From an uncultured Prevotellaceae bacterium (lineage in GTDB: Bacteria; Bacteroidota; Bacteroidia; Bacteroidales; Muribaculaceae), in contig ONJX01000015.1 in NCBI GenBank assembly GCA_900318255.1, forward strand, positions 1-64,000: a stretch of DNA of 64,000 nt, written 5' to 3'. Positions 44,812-53,504 of the stretch are shown piece by piece (positions within the stretch are counted from its first letter, which is position 1; each line of letters begins with the position of its first letter). The notes beneath the pieces are model-generated. The model searched no databases. It was not told the DNA's origin and worked only from the letters and a program-made list of their open reading frames with translations. Both the position numbers and the translations under genes were made by a program.

Positions 44812-45657
44812 TTATCCGTAATTCTCAATAAGATATTTCACGAATTGCGGGTCGCCAAAGTTGATAGTGCCCGTGTCGTGCTGGTTGAGATTAGCTATCA
44901 GAGACATGTCGTCGCTGCTGAGTGTGAAGTCAAAGACATTGAAATTCTGCTCCATGCGCTCGCGATGAGTGCTCTTGGGGATAGCCACGATGCCTCGCTG
45001 GGTGAGCCAGCGCAGCGCCACCTGAGCAGCACTCTTGCCATGCTTCGCACCAATATCGCTCAGCACCTTGCTATTAACGATGCCATCAACGCCCTGGCCT
45101 CCCAGTGGTCCCCAAGCCATCATCTTTGTCCCAAACTCGCCGTGCAGAGGCTCTATGCCCGTCTGCTGGATGAGGGCATTGCATTGCAGCTGGTTAACCA
45201 TGGGCTTGAGGTCAACATAGTGTGCAAAGTCGAAGAAACGCCCTGCCTGGAAGTTGCTCACGCCAATGGCACGCACCTTGCCGTCGCGATAGGCCTTCTC
45301 CATGGCTCGCCAGGTGCCAAACACGTCGCCATAGGCTTGATGGATGAGCAGCAGGTCGATGTAATCGGTCTGCAACTTACGCAGACTCTCGTCGATGCTC
45401 CTGGCCGCCTTCTCCTCACCAGCATTAGCAATCCACACCTTAGTCACAAGAAAGAGGTCCTCACGAGCTATGCCGCTCTTGCGCCAGGCATTGCCCACTC
45501 CCTCCTCGTTATAGTAGGCTTGCGCAGTATCAATGAGACGATATCCCACACTCAGGGCATCGCTCACGCAACGCTCACACTCCTCGTGGCTCACCAAGAA
45601 CACACCGTAGCCCAGCAATGGCATCTCAACGCCATTATATAATTTCAAGTATTCCAT
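44812..45657 (-). CDS. aldo-keto reductase
   Basis: 281 residues, TIM-barrel NADPH reductase of carbonyl groups. Catalytic tetrad positions: DTAQAYYNEE (Asp and Tyr near 43-49), the LVTKVW Lys near 75 and the IHQAYG His near 108, with the KSTHRERMEQN phosphate-binding motif near 240. Full length. Likely in the same transcription unit as the flavodoxin gene (19 bases upstream). Confidence 0.93.
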   Translation of the reverse strand: MEYLKLYNGVEMPLLGYGVFLVSHEECERCVSDALSVGYRLIDTAQAYYNEEGVGNAWRKSGIAREDLFLVTKVWIANAGEEKAARSIDESLRKLQTDYIDLLLIHQAYGDVFGTWRAMEKAYRDGKVRAIGVSNFQAGRFFDFAHYVDLKPMVNQLQCNALIQQTGIEPLHGEFGTKMMAWGPLGGQGVDGIVNSKVLSDIGAKHGKSAAQVALRWLTQRGIVAIPKSTHRERMEQNFNVFDFTLSSDDMSLIANLNQHDTGTINFGDPQFVKYLIENYG

Positions 45658-45676
45658 AATTATTTTTTACTTAATA

Positions 45677-46288
45677 TTAATAACCCAGGCCTTTGAGCCA
45701 TTTCTCCACTTTGCCACGCTCGGAGCGCACTTCGTGACCATAGATGCTGAAGCCTTTAGTGACATTGGCTCCCGGGAAGGCCTCTTTAACGTCCTCCACG
45801 CAACTGGCAAGTCCACTGCCCTCGTGAGTGGTGAAGGGTATCACCGTCTTGCCTTTGAGGTCGTTTTGGTGCTTCTTGAAGAAAGTGAACATCACCTGGG
45901 GATAGGTGCCCCACCACACGGGACCACCAATGAACACGGTGTCATATTGCGACAAGTCGGGGTCTTCGCCCTCATAGGGAGGCAGCTCACCGTTGCGCGT
46001 CTCTTCCTGGGCGAGGTTGATGAGTGGCGTGTAGGCCATGCCGTCATACTTATGAGTGACAATCTCAAACTGGCTTGCGCCAGTGATTTCGCTGATGTAG
46101 TCGGCAACGATTTTAGTGTTGCCCACCTCAATGTTTCCTACTGCGTAGTTGTCTCCCGCATGAGAGAAGAACACTACTAATGCTTTACCTTTATTCTCCA
46201 TAGCTTTTTCTTGCTTTACGCCACCATTGCACGCCACTGTAAAAAGCAATGCAATAGCAGCAACAATAATGGTCTTTATTTTCAACAT
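45677..46288 (-). CDS. lipoprotein flavodoxin
   Basis: 203 residues starting MLKIKTIIVAAIALLFTVAC, a signal peptide with lipobox Cys; a longer frame from 46372 has no support. The rest is a flavodoxin domain: phosphate loop FFSHAGDNYAVGN is present, then VFIGGPVWWGTYPQ and IPFTTHEGSG. A periplasmic or outer-membrane-anchored flavodoxin is unusual but known in Bacteroidota. A TAATTTTG -7 box lies at 46323-46316. First gene of the cupin/AKR/flavodoxin set. Confidence 0.88.
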   Translation of the reverse strand: MLKIKTIIVAAIALLFTVACNGGVKQEKAMENKGKALVVFFSHAGDNYAVGNIEVGNTKIVADYISEITGASQFEIVTHKYDGMAYTPLINLAQEETRNGELPPYEGEDPDLSQYDTVFIGGPVWWGTYPQVMFTFFKKHQNDLKGKTVIPFTTHEGSGLASCVEDVKEAFPGANVTKGFSIYGHEVRSERGKVEKWLKGLGY

Positions 46289-46412
46289 GATTATGTTTAA
46301 TAAAATATCACACTGCAAAATTACAGCTAATACTTGAGACACTGTTTTCACAAAAAGCACCACAATTTTCACTTTTTACACAAAACATTCTTTCTATATT
46401 CAAATTATTGCC

Positions 46413-46420
46413 TAACTTTG
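46413..46420 (+). promoter_or_regulatory. putative -7 box of the araC-like gene
   Basis: TAACTTTG, 26 bp before the ATG at 46447, which supports that start over the in-frame ATG at 46408. No clear -33 element. Confidence 0.45.
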
Positions 46421-46446
46421 TGCAACACACACAACACTCAAAAGCC

Positions 46447-47268
46447 ATGGCGATAGATTTCATTTATTCTGACGATTTTTATGCGATGAACGCTCCCGAG
46501 CTGAGCCACACCTGCATGCACCTGCTGTGCACGGCCGGCGAGGGCAGCTTTGTCTTCAATGAGCATTGCTACCACATAGTCCGTAACGACCTCGTGGTGA
46601 TGCCCTACCCTCACCGCGCCAGCAACCTGGCAGCACACCCTGGCATGAAAGTGGAATGGGTGGCTGCCGACAACAAGTTCTTGCAAAGCCTGCTGCCGTC
46701 TAACAACTACAGCATAGGCGGGAGCATAAGCCTTAACCACAATCCAGTGATACCGCTCAGCCACGAGCACGCCGCACGCCTGCTTGACGACTTCCACCGC
46801 CTGCGCGACCGCATGGACAACCGCCAGCACATATTCTATCGCGAGATAATGGGCAGCTTGTGCTTGACAATGATGTATGACATCTTTGAGTCGCACTCAC
46901 AGCGCGATGCCACCAGCGAGCACAGCGACCGCACCGGCTACCTCGTGAAGTCGCTCATGCAGCTGCTATCCACTGGCATCAGCAGCACCGAGCGCAGCGT
47001 CAACTACTATGCTCAGAGCCTGAACGTGTCGGCAAAATACCTCTCGGCAACCATAAAACGACTCACAGGGCACAGCGTCACCTCGTTCATTGACCGTGCC
47101 ACCGTGCCCATACTTAAAAATCTCCTTGAAGATGAGCGCCTGTCGCTCACACAGATTGCCGACCGCATGCATTTCGCCTCGCTGAGCTACTTCAGCCGCT
47201 ACTGCACCAAGCAGCTGGGCATGGCACCAAGCGACTATCGCCGCAGCCTCCAGCCGAGGATAGAATGA
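46447..47268 (+). CDS. AraC family transcriptional regulator
   Basis: 273 residues. An N-terminal beta-rich ligand-binding domain (cupin-like, about 1-150) and a C-terminal AraC double HTH (about 170-265: YYAQSLNVSAKYLSATIKRL and LTQIADRMHFASLSYFSRYC). It is divergently transcribed from the flavodoxin/aldo-keto reductase/cupin genes and is probably their regulator; the ligand is unknown, though redox-type substrates fit. Confidence 0.9.
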   Translation: MAIDFIYSDDFYAMNAPELSHTCMHLLCTAGEGSFVFNEHCYHIVRNDLVVMPYPHRASNLAAHPGMKVEWVAADNKFLQSLLPSNNYSIGGSISLNHNPVIPLSHEHAARLLDDFHRLRDRMDNRQHIFYREIMGSLCLTMMYDIFESHSQRDATSEHSDRTGYLVKSLMQLLSTGISSTERSVNYYAQSLNVSAKYLSATIKRLTGHSVTSFIDRATVPILKNLLEDERLSLTQIADRMHFASLSYFSRYCTKQLGMAPSDYRRSLQPRIE

Positions 47269-47285
47269 CGCCTCACCACGCACAA

Positions 47286-47321
47286 AAGCCCCGAGACATT
47301 TCGCTTAATGCCTCGGGGCTT
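47286..47321. terminator. bidirectional terminator after the araC-like gene
   Basis: AAGCCCCGAG and CTCGGGGCTT form a 10-bp stem around a 16-base loop between the convergent AraC-family and Omp28 genes. Confidence 0.75.
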
Positions 47322-47354
47322 AACATTCGGTGAGTGGAGCAAGAAAACTTCCCG

Positions 47355-48158
47355 TTACTGCTCAACTTCAGGTGCATCACTGAGCAGCTTAGTCTTTGTT
47401 ACCTGTAGAACACCCGAGTCGTTATAGACAAAGGCTATTACCGAGAGGTTCTTAGGGTTCCAGTCGGAGGCCACAGCGATTGAGTGCTGCAGCTCTACGG
47501 TGTAGCCTTCGTTCACCGTGATGTCCTCACCCCAGTCGCCATTGACGGCGGCGCGGAACACATGATTGTGGATATAGTCGTTGTTGCGCGTGCCATCAGG
47601 CATACGCTGGAAGGTGTTGATGCTGTCTTCCACAACCCACAACTGCAGCTTGCCCAGTGTGTTGCCATCCACACCCATGACCTGAGTGTTGATAGCAATA
47701 TTAAGGTTGTCGTCAACTACGGCACTAAGCTCAATATTCACTGGTGCCGTCTTCTGCAACTCCTGGCGCACCTGAGTGCCCCATGCGGTATATTCGGTAG
47801 GTGCTCCGCGGTCGATGAGTCCTATAGGCTGATAAGGAAGGTTCCAGTGGTTATAATAAGCATCACCAAGGTCGGTGCTCAGCCCCAGCAGGTTGTTACG
47901 AGTGTGAAAGCCTAACGGTCCCGAATGAATGCCCACAGCAATAACGACATCCTCGCCATATTGCTCAATGAGCTTCTCGATCTCTTGCGTGGCTAAGGGG
48001 CAATTGATGCACATCTGCCCAGTGAAGTCCTCAATGAGAACGCTTCGCTCCACCGGCGCAGGTTTCACATATATCAGTCGCTCATCCTCGTCGATGTGGC
48101 TGCACGATGCCAAGAACAGGGCAGCCAACAAGAATGTTATGTAAACCTTGATTTTCAT
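47355..48158 (-). CDS. Omp28-family lipoprotein with CxxC motif
   Basis: 267 residues, lipoprotein (LFLASCSH lipobox). A thioredoxin-like fold region follows: VLIEDFTGQMCINCPLATQE has a CINC pair near 50-53, typical of the Omp28 family. C-terminal part is beta-rich and ends in DAPEVEQ. Start ATG overlaps the stop of the DUF6029-like gene. Members are outer-membrane lipoproteins, probably a thiol-redox partner. Last gene of the leftward secreted-redox run. Confidence 0.88.
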   Translation of the reverse strand: MKIKVYITFLLAALFLASCSHIDEDERLIYVKPAPVERSVLIEDFTGQMCINCPLATQEIEKLIEQYGEDVVIAVGIHSGPLGFHTRNNLLGLSTDLGDAYYNHWNLPYQPIGLIDRGAPTEYTAWGTQVRQELQKTAPVNIELSAVVDDNLNIAINTQVMGVDGNTLGKLQLWVVEDSINTFQRMPDGTRNNDYIHNHVFRAAVNGDWGEDITVNEGYTVELQHSIAVASDWNPKNLSVIAFVYNDSGVLQVTKTKLLSDAPEVEQ

Positions 48159-49735
48159 AAGATGCTGAAGTTGTAGTTGTAAGACAAAGTGAAACCTCTA
48201 CTGGCGGGGACATAACGGCACACGCCACCCGAGCAGTTATAGCCGGCACGAGTGCGCCCGAAGCCCAGCTGCACACGATGCCCCGAGCGGCTGAAGGTGA
48301 CGTCACCATGGTAGTAGTGAATGTTGGTCTCGCCCACATTATACATGTCGCTCACCGAGAACATCCAGTTGGGAGCCAGCGAGAACTCCAGCAGGCCATA
48401 GAGCCAGTCGCCCTGGTCGTCGGGCGTAGAGAGGTATTGCAGCTCGGTGCGCAGGGTGGTCTTTTTCGAGAGCTGGAACTTAGCGTCGGCAATGAAGATG
48501 TTAGAGCGCACCATGCCACCATGGCCCTCGACCACCGTCTTGTTGTAGCGCTGGTTCATATACATCAATGCCAGCTTCACGCTGCTCGAGAGCTTGCGTG
48601 TCAAGGTCACGTCGATGTCCTGATAGAACGTCTCGCCCTTCCAGCGCACATGCGAGAAATTGAACTTTAGGTTCATGCCATACTTACCGCCAAGCTTCGA
48701 CTTGCGCTTGAAGTTGTAGCCCACCTCGGCCTGATAGGCCCACTCACCGCCTGCCAGCTGTGTGGCGTATGGATAGAGGGCCGCCAGGGCATAAGTCTGC
48801 TCCTGCGTGAAAGCCGGCAGATGATTGATAAACGACGAGGTGCCTATCATGCTGCGACGGCTGCGCGACGACATGTTCTCGCTGCGCTTGGCCTGCAACA
48901 GCACGCTCAGCCCATTAGCAGAATAAGAGCCCGAGAGCACTGCGGCAGTGCCCTTCTCGTAGTTGTAGCCGTTGTCGAACGACGGGTCTTGCGTCTTCTG
49001 GGCATACTCGGCAAGCACGCTCCACGGGCCAGTGTTGAGCGAGGCACGCACGTCCCAAGAGTTGACATACTCTGGCAGGTTGAGCTTGTGGGTGGGGTCA
49101 ACGAAGATGTCCTCCTGTTTCTCATATTTATTCACCCACGAGCCACCAATCATCAGCTCCGTGCCACGGTCACGCAAAGCAGGTATCCACTCGTTGATGT
49201 TGAGCTCGGCGTCGGCACCGCTCACCAAACCCTTGTTCCAGCTCCAGTAGCGGCGCTGGCGACCAGTGAGCGCCTTGATGGTCACGCCCTTGGTGGGTCT
49301 CACCACCAATCGCGCTCCCAGCAGCGAGTTGTCGATGCCCAGGGAGCGTTCCTCGTAGGTGCGCAAAATCAGTCCCAAGCCAAACTGCTCGTAGAAGGTG
49401 CCCACTGTGAGCTCGGCGCCCTTATAGCGTCCTTTAGCCCAGAAGTGTGGCACGCCCCACCCCTTGAAATCCTTCTCAAAGCCAGGCAGCGGATGGTCGA
49501 GATACTCAAACCTGAACCCGGCATCGACATACTTGCTTTGCAGCATGAGGTCGCCGTAGGTGTTGGTCTGGAAGTCCTCGGTCTTCTCGGCTCCGATGGC
49601 CTCGTCGCGCATGGGCACGAGCATGTCGCTCTGTATGCTACCGGTGAGCTTCACCTTGTGCTTGTCGCCGTTGTCGTCGGCCCAGGCAGCACAGCAGCAA
49701 CACAGCAGGGCTATATATATCAGCTTACGTCTCAT
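48155..49735 (-). CDS. outer-membrane beta-barrel protein, DUF6029-like
   Basis: 526 residues: signal peptide about 1-19, then alternating amphipathic strands throughout (VDAGFRFEYLDHPLP; KSKLGGKYGMNLKFNFS; VQLGFGRTRAGYNCSGGVCR). The C-terminus ends in NYNFSIL, like an outer-membrane barrel. I match it to the Bacteroidota family annotated DUF6029. It overlaps both neighbours by four bases (ATGA), so with TlpA and Omp28 it forms a tightly coupled set; it may be a barrel for a redox-folded lipoprotein partner. Confidence 0.8.
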   Translation of the reverse strand: MRRKLIYIALLCCCCAAWADDNGDKHKVKLTGSIQSDMLVPMRDEAIGAEKTEDFQTNTYGDLMLQSKYVDAGFRFEYLDHPLPGFEKDFKGWGVPHFWAKGRYKGAELTVGTFYEQFGLGLILRTYEERSLGIDNSLLGARLVVRPTKGVTIKALTGRQRRYWSWNKGLVSGADAELNINEWIPALRDRGTELMIGGSWVNKYEKQEDIFVDPTHKLNLPEYVNSWDVRASLNTGPWSVLAEYAQKTQDPSFDNGYNYEKGTAAVLSGSYSANGLSVLLQAKRSENMSSRSRRSMIGTSSFINHLPAFTQEQTYALAALYPYATQLAGGEWAYQAEVGYNFKRKSKLGGKYGMNLKFNFSHVRWKGETFYQDIDVTLTRKLSSSVKLALMYMNQRYNKTVVEGHGGMVRSNIFIADAKFQLSKKTTLRTELQYLSTPDDQGDWLYGLLEFSLAPNWMFSVSDMYNVGETNIHYYHGDVTFSRSGHRVQLGFGRTRAGYNCSGGVCRYVPASRGFTLSYNYNFSIL

Positions 49736-50223
49736 TTATTCACGAGTTCGCGCACCTTTTCCAGGAGCTCCTGCTCGGCGCCATCGGTATATCCAGTGTG
49801 CTTATACACGATATTCCCTTGCCCGTCAACAATCATGGTGAAAGGAATCATCTGCACTCCCAGTGCCCGCTTGAGGTCCTCATTGGGGTCGAGCAGCACC
49901 TCATATTCCCAGCCGTGGTTGCTCACCAGCGGCTTCACCTTGTGGATGTTCTGCGCCTGGTCGGTGCTCACGGCAATAATCTTGACACCAGTCTCCTCTT
50001 GCCACTCGTCATATACCTCGGCAATGGCATCGAGCTCACGCAGGCATGGCTTGCACCAGGTGGCAAAGAGGTCGATGATAAACGGCTTGCCGTCGTTAGA
50101 GAGCTCGTTGATTTTCACCTCCTGACCGTCGATAGTCTTGAGAGTGATGGCGGGCAGCTGCGCAAACGCATCGCCCCATGCCACAAGAGCAAAAAGACAA
50201 AATAGTAAAGCAATTTTCTTCAT
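49732..50223 (-). CDS. TlpA-like periplasmic thioredoxin
   Basis: 163 residues starting MKKIALLFCLFALVAWGDAF, a signal peptide, then a thioredoxin domain with FATWCKPC (catalytic CxxC near 56-59) and the cis-Pro loop MIPFTMI. TlpA-type reductases reduce or shuffle disulfides in the periplasm. A longer frame from 50283 adds no homology. Its stop overlaps the DUF6029-like start. Confidence 0.92.
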   Translation of the reverse strand: MKKIALLFCLFALVAWGDAFAQLPAITLKTIDGQEVKINELSNDGKPFIIDLFATWCKPCLRELDAIAEVYDEWQEETGVKIIAVSTDQAQNIHKVKPLVSNHGWEYEVLLDPNEDLKRALGVQMIPFTMIVDGQGNIVYKHTGYTDGAEQELLEKVRELVNK

Positions 50224-50252
50224 TTTCTTTATCGTATATCTTAAATTATTAC

Positions 50253-50294
50253 AAGGATGTTGCAAAACTGTTTTGCAAGTCATGCAACATCCTT
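50253..50294 (-). terminator. hairpin between the Omp28/dockerin gene and tlpA-like gene
   Basis: AAGGATGTTGCA and TGCAACATCCTT form a perfect 12-bp stem with an 18-base loop. It lies 26 bp after the large dockerin gene's stop and before the TlpA start, so it probably lowers readthrough into the TlpA-DUF6029-Omp28 genes. Confidence 0.6.
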
Positions 50295-50319
50295 TTAGAC
50301 ATTTAAATCGCCCTAAGGT

Positions 50320-52560
50320 TTATTTATTGCTACCGAGCAAAATGCTATAGATGGCGGTAATGTCGGCACTGGTGATCACACCATCACCAGTTTGATCGGC
50401 ATTAACAACACCAGTGTAATCCTCGTTAAGCAAGATGTTATAGAGCAGTGTAACATCGCCAGCGGTAACCTCGCCGTCGCCATTCACGTCACCAGGAACA
50501 ATAGGATTACCAATAGGATGAACAGTGAGGGTCATGCCATCGGTGTTGATGCTGAAGGTGTACTCGCCACCTTGCTCAATGCGGAAGTTGGCACCGTCAA
50601 CCATAGCCAGTGGAGCGTTGAGCAGGTCGCTGTTAATCAGGAAGTAGCCAACGTTGTTCTCGTCAACGCCACCATACCAGGTCCAGCCGTCAGTGCTAGG
50701 AGTAATAACCTTAAACTCGGCACCAGCCTCGAGAGTGCCAGTGGTCTCATAAACGCCCTCTACATCGGTAGCGGTGAAGGCCAGGCGGCCACCATCCTCG
50801 GCTTGACTCCAGTCGTTGAACGTGCCCACCAGGTAGAACTCGCTAGGAGTCTCAACTGCTGGAGAATATTCACTGATGGTGGTCTGCCATGCGTTGACAA
50901 TCTTGTTAGCATTGCGGTCGATGAGCAGAGCAGCGACTTTCAGTTTAGACTTGTCTTGGATGAGAGTCTTGCCCGAAATATCGCCGGTATAGCTAAATGG
51001 CATCTCCTCACCAGCTTCAAATGTCGATTTAACCGAGCCGTTAAAGCCATTAGCGATTTCCCAAGCACCCACTGCCACAAAGTTGTACTCCAACCCCGTA
51101 ACCTTTTGACCTTGACTGCACCACCAAGACATATAATCGGGATATCCGCTTTGTCCACTATAATAGTTGGACTGTGCCCAGCTAGAGCCAGCGCCCTTCA
51201 TACCATCCTCGATAAGCACAAATGCAACACCATAGTTTGCATTCTCCTCGGCAAAAGCGAACTTAGAAGTAGCATCCATCTTAATGGTTTTCATGTCTTC
51301 ATCATTCCATTGAGCCGTAACCTGAACCATACCTACAGGGACCTCAAGCATGCTCTGATCAATCATGCTCTGGATTGCATCTGGGTTAGGATCAAAGTCG
51401 GTGGCACGGTTAGCACGCGCATCGGGGAACCCACCAACTGTTGCCATCACCGAATTATAGTCGGAAATCTCCATGGGGTCGCCATTATGGGCAGCGATGA
51501 GCACCACTTGGTCACCATATTTCTCATTTGCCATTTCCATTCCAACGAATCCACGAGGACACCAGCCGCACCAAGTGCCGGTGAACTCCTCGATAACAGG
51601 AACCCTTGTGAACAAGAAAGCAACCACAGTGAAATTACCGCTTGCCACACAGTCAGTAGCTGGAGCATCGTTAGGCTGTCCATTCACCTTGGTGATAGTG
51701 ACAGTTCTAGTGTCTCTCAGTGGTACACTGGTATCGAATGAAACGTCGAATGTTGCAGTGGCTCCATTAACAATGTTATTGATAGGCACTGTAACCTCGG
51801 GGGTAGCAGTAGAAGGATCGTTATTAGAGGTAATAGTGTAAGAAACAGAAGTGATATTGTTCACACCTTTGTTCTTGATAGTTACAGGTACAACAGCCTC
51901 ATCGCCCACTTGATAGTTGTGAGTTCCAAGATTCTTGTTAGTAAAGATAGCAGCGTTTTGAGGAATGTTAACGCCCTCACCCATGAGTTGCAATGCCAGC
52001 TTGCCATGGTTGGAAACCGAGCCCCAGTTGGTCTGCTGTGCCGAAGCACGGAAGAAGAATGTGTTAGGCTCATACTCGCCACCATTCATGATGGCATAAT
52101 CCTGACTGCTAAGGGTCAATGAATAACCAAAGTAGGTAACAGCGTTATTAATGGCAAAAGGAGTGTTGAGCGCAATATCGTTGGCTCCGGCACTCAATGT
52201 TGACAAGTCAACATCTTGAGTATATAAAACACCAGTTGCTGATAGATTTTTAGCCACCCAAATCTTCATACTGGTGATTTTAGGGATAGTGGTTGAGTTC
52301 AACCACAAGCGCATTGCTTTAACGGTGGCATTGCCCATTATTGGGTCATTCTTTAGAATTTTAATGGCAGCATCATAGTTGGCCAACGCATTGACACCGT
52401 AAGCACTAAAGTTACTGGCATTGAGGTCGTTGTCGGTGAAGTAGCCCCACCAGGTCTCGCCAGCACCAGGAGTGATAGTGTTTTTAGGAGTCATCGCCCC
52501 TTGAGCGAAGCTCGTCATTGCCATGAACATGGCAAGCAGGAGTAGTACTGTTTTTTTCAT
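50320..52560 (-). CDS. large secreted Omp28-like/thioredoxin, CBM and dockerin protein
   Basis: 746 residues. Signal peptide 1-20; beta-rich region about 25-310; a thioredoxin-like Omp28-type domain about 320-520 with EEFTGTWCGWCPRG (CxxC near 327-330); a domain about 570-680 similar to SusE/SusF starch-binding folds (FYLVGTFNDWSQAEDGG, FRIEQGGEYTFSI); and a type I dockerin with DVNGDGEVTAGDV and DQTGDGVITSADI, ending ILLGSNK. An exported redox-active enzyme or scaffold whose dockerin suggests docking on a cohesin partner. The functional partnership with the downstream Omp28/TlpA genes is inference. Confidence 0.85.
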   Translation of the reverse strand: MKKTVLLLLAMFMAMTSFAQGAMTPKNTITPGAGETWWGYFTDNDLNASNFSAYGVNALANYDAAIKILKNDPIMGNATVKAMRLWLNSTTIPKITSMKIWVAKNLSATGVLYTQDVDLSTLSAGANDIALNTPFAINNAVTYFGYSLTLSSQDYAIMNGGEYEPNTFFFRASAQQTNWGSVSNHGKLALQLMGEGVNIPQNAAIFTNKNLGTHNYQVGDEAVVPVTIKNKGVNNITSVSYTITSNNDPSTATPEVTVPINNIVNGATATFDVSFDTSVPLRDTRTVTITKVNGQPNDAPATDCVASGNFTVVAFLFTRVPVIEEFTGTWCGWCPRGFVGMEMANEKYGDQVVLIAAHNGDPMEISDYNSVMATVGGFPDARANRATDFDPNPDAIQSMIDQSMLEVPVGMVQVTAQWNDEDMKTIKMDATSKFAFAEENANYGVAFVLIEDGMKGAGSSWAQSNYYSGQSGYPDYMSWWCSQGQKVTGLEYNFVAVGAWEIANGFNGSVKSTFEAGEEMPFSYTGDISGKTLIQDKSKLKVAALLIDRNANKIVNAWQTTISEYSPAVETPSEFYLVGTFNDWSQAEDGGRLAFTATDVEGVYETTGTLEAGAEFKVITPSTDGWTWYGGVDENNVGYFLINSDLLNAPLAMVDGANFRIEQGGEYTFSINTDGMTLTVHPIGNPIVPGDVNGDGEVTAGDVTLLYNILLNEDYTGVVNADQTGDGVITSADITAIYSILLGSNK

Positions 52561-52583
52561 TGTTGTGTGTATTAAAATGTTAA

Positions 52584-53252
52584 TTAAGAACCCAAAAGAA
52601 TATTATATACAGCCGTCACGTCGGCAGCTGTCACTTGGCCATCGCCGCTCTGGTCGGCATTGACCACTCCAGTATAATCGTTGGAGAGCAAGATGCTGTA
52701 GAGAGCCGTCACGTCGGCGGCAGTGACATTGCCATCGCCGTTCACGTCGCCAGGCACGACGGCTTGCTGCTCGCCGTGAGTGAATTTTATCTTCACCGTG
52801 TGAGTCTCGCCGCCTATGGTGGCTGTGAGCGTGGCAAGCAGGTGCCCCTCACTCTGGATGTCCTCGGCATCAAATTGCACCTGGCAGCGACCTTCTTTAA
52901 CCGTGAAATCTTTATTCAAGGAGGTGTTGCTGCCAAATGTCATGCAGTTGCCACCCATGCACCACAAGATGCGAGATGGGTTGAAAGTGTTCTCGTCGAT
53001 TGTTACCGTGGCAGTGCCTTGAGCGGTATTGCCCGAGAGAAGTTTCAAGATGAGGCCATTATCAGGGTCAGAGCTAGGATTGGTGTAGCAACACATCTCT
53101 CCAAACCCCCACTCGTCTTCCTCGGCCTCAATAGTCACCGTGGCACCATCGGGCAGCGACTGTCCGTGATATCTAAACTCAAAACTCTGTGCCTTGACAG
53201 CTGGCATCATCACAAGCAACAAGGTTGCTATTAAGAGTAATCTTTTCATCAT
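52584..53252 (-). CDS. small secreted dockerin type I protein
   Basis: 222 residues. Signal peptide about 1-21; a central beta-rich region with cysteines (EMCCYTNPSSDPDNG, MGGNCMTFGSNTSL) of unknown fold, then a type I dockerin with DVNGDGNVTAADV and DQSGDGQVTAADV. It shares dockerin sequence with the following large protein, 23 bp away, suggesting one complex. Promoter-like elements are at 53348-53378. Confidence 0.8.
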   Translation of the reverse strand: MMKRLLLIATLLLVMMPAVKAQSFEFRYHGQSLPDGATVTIEAEEDEWGFGEMCCYTNPSSDPDNGLILKLLSGNTAQGTATVTIDENTFNPSRILWCMGGNCMTFGSNTSLNKDFTVKEGRCQVQFDAEDIQSEGHLLATLTATIGGETHTVKIKFTHGEQQAVVPGDVNGDGNVTAADVTALYSILLSNDYTGVVNADQSGDGQVTAADVTAVYNILLGS

Positions 53253-53347
53253 AAATATGTCACAAAAAGCGGGTCCTGAAGGTACACTTATAGAGCCACA
53301 AAAGGGGTGAACCCATTAATCCCCATCACAACTCTTATTTATCGTTA

Positions 53348-53378
53348 CAAAGTTATATTATTTCATTAATATAACAAC
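53348..53378 (-). promoter_or_regulatory. promoter of the dockerin/redox run
   Basis: GTTG at 53378-53375, 19-bp spacer and TAACTTTG at 53355-53348 on the minus strand, giving a roughly 90-nt leader before the 222-residue dockerin gene. Confidence 0.55.
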
Positions 53379-53447
53379 TTTTTCAATAATTATTTAACGT
53401 TTATTTACCTTATCTACCCCTTTCAGTAACTACTCAATAAAGCGAAA

Positions 53448-53482
53448 TGTCCTCAACAGGCGAGTCACCTGCTGGGGACATA
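53448..53482 (-). terminator. hairpin downstream of the argB-like gene
   Basis: ATGTCCTCAACAGG and CCTGCTGGGGACAT form a 14-bp stem, 12 Watson-Crick pairs plus two wobbles, with a 7-base loop, 23 bp after the argB-like stop. Confidence 0.65.
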
Positions 53483-53504
53483 ACGTAGAACTGCAAGTTG
53501 TGAG

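Noticed and set aside
40475..53252. Type IX secretion C-terminal domains on the large secreted proteins
   Set aside because: They end in type I dockerins with calcium loops, not a T9SS sorting domain.
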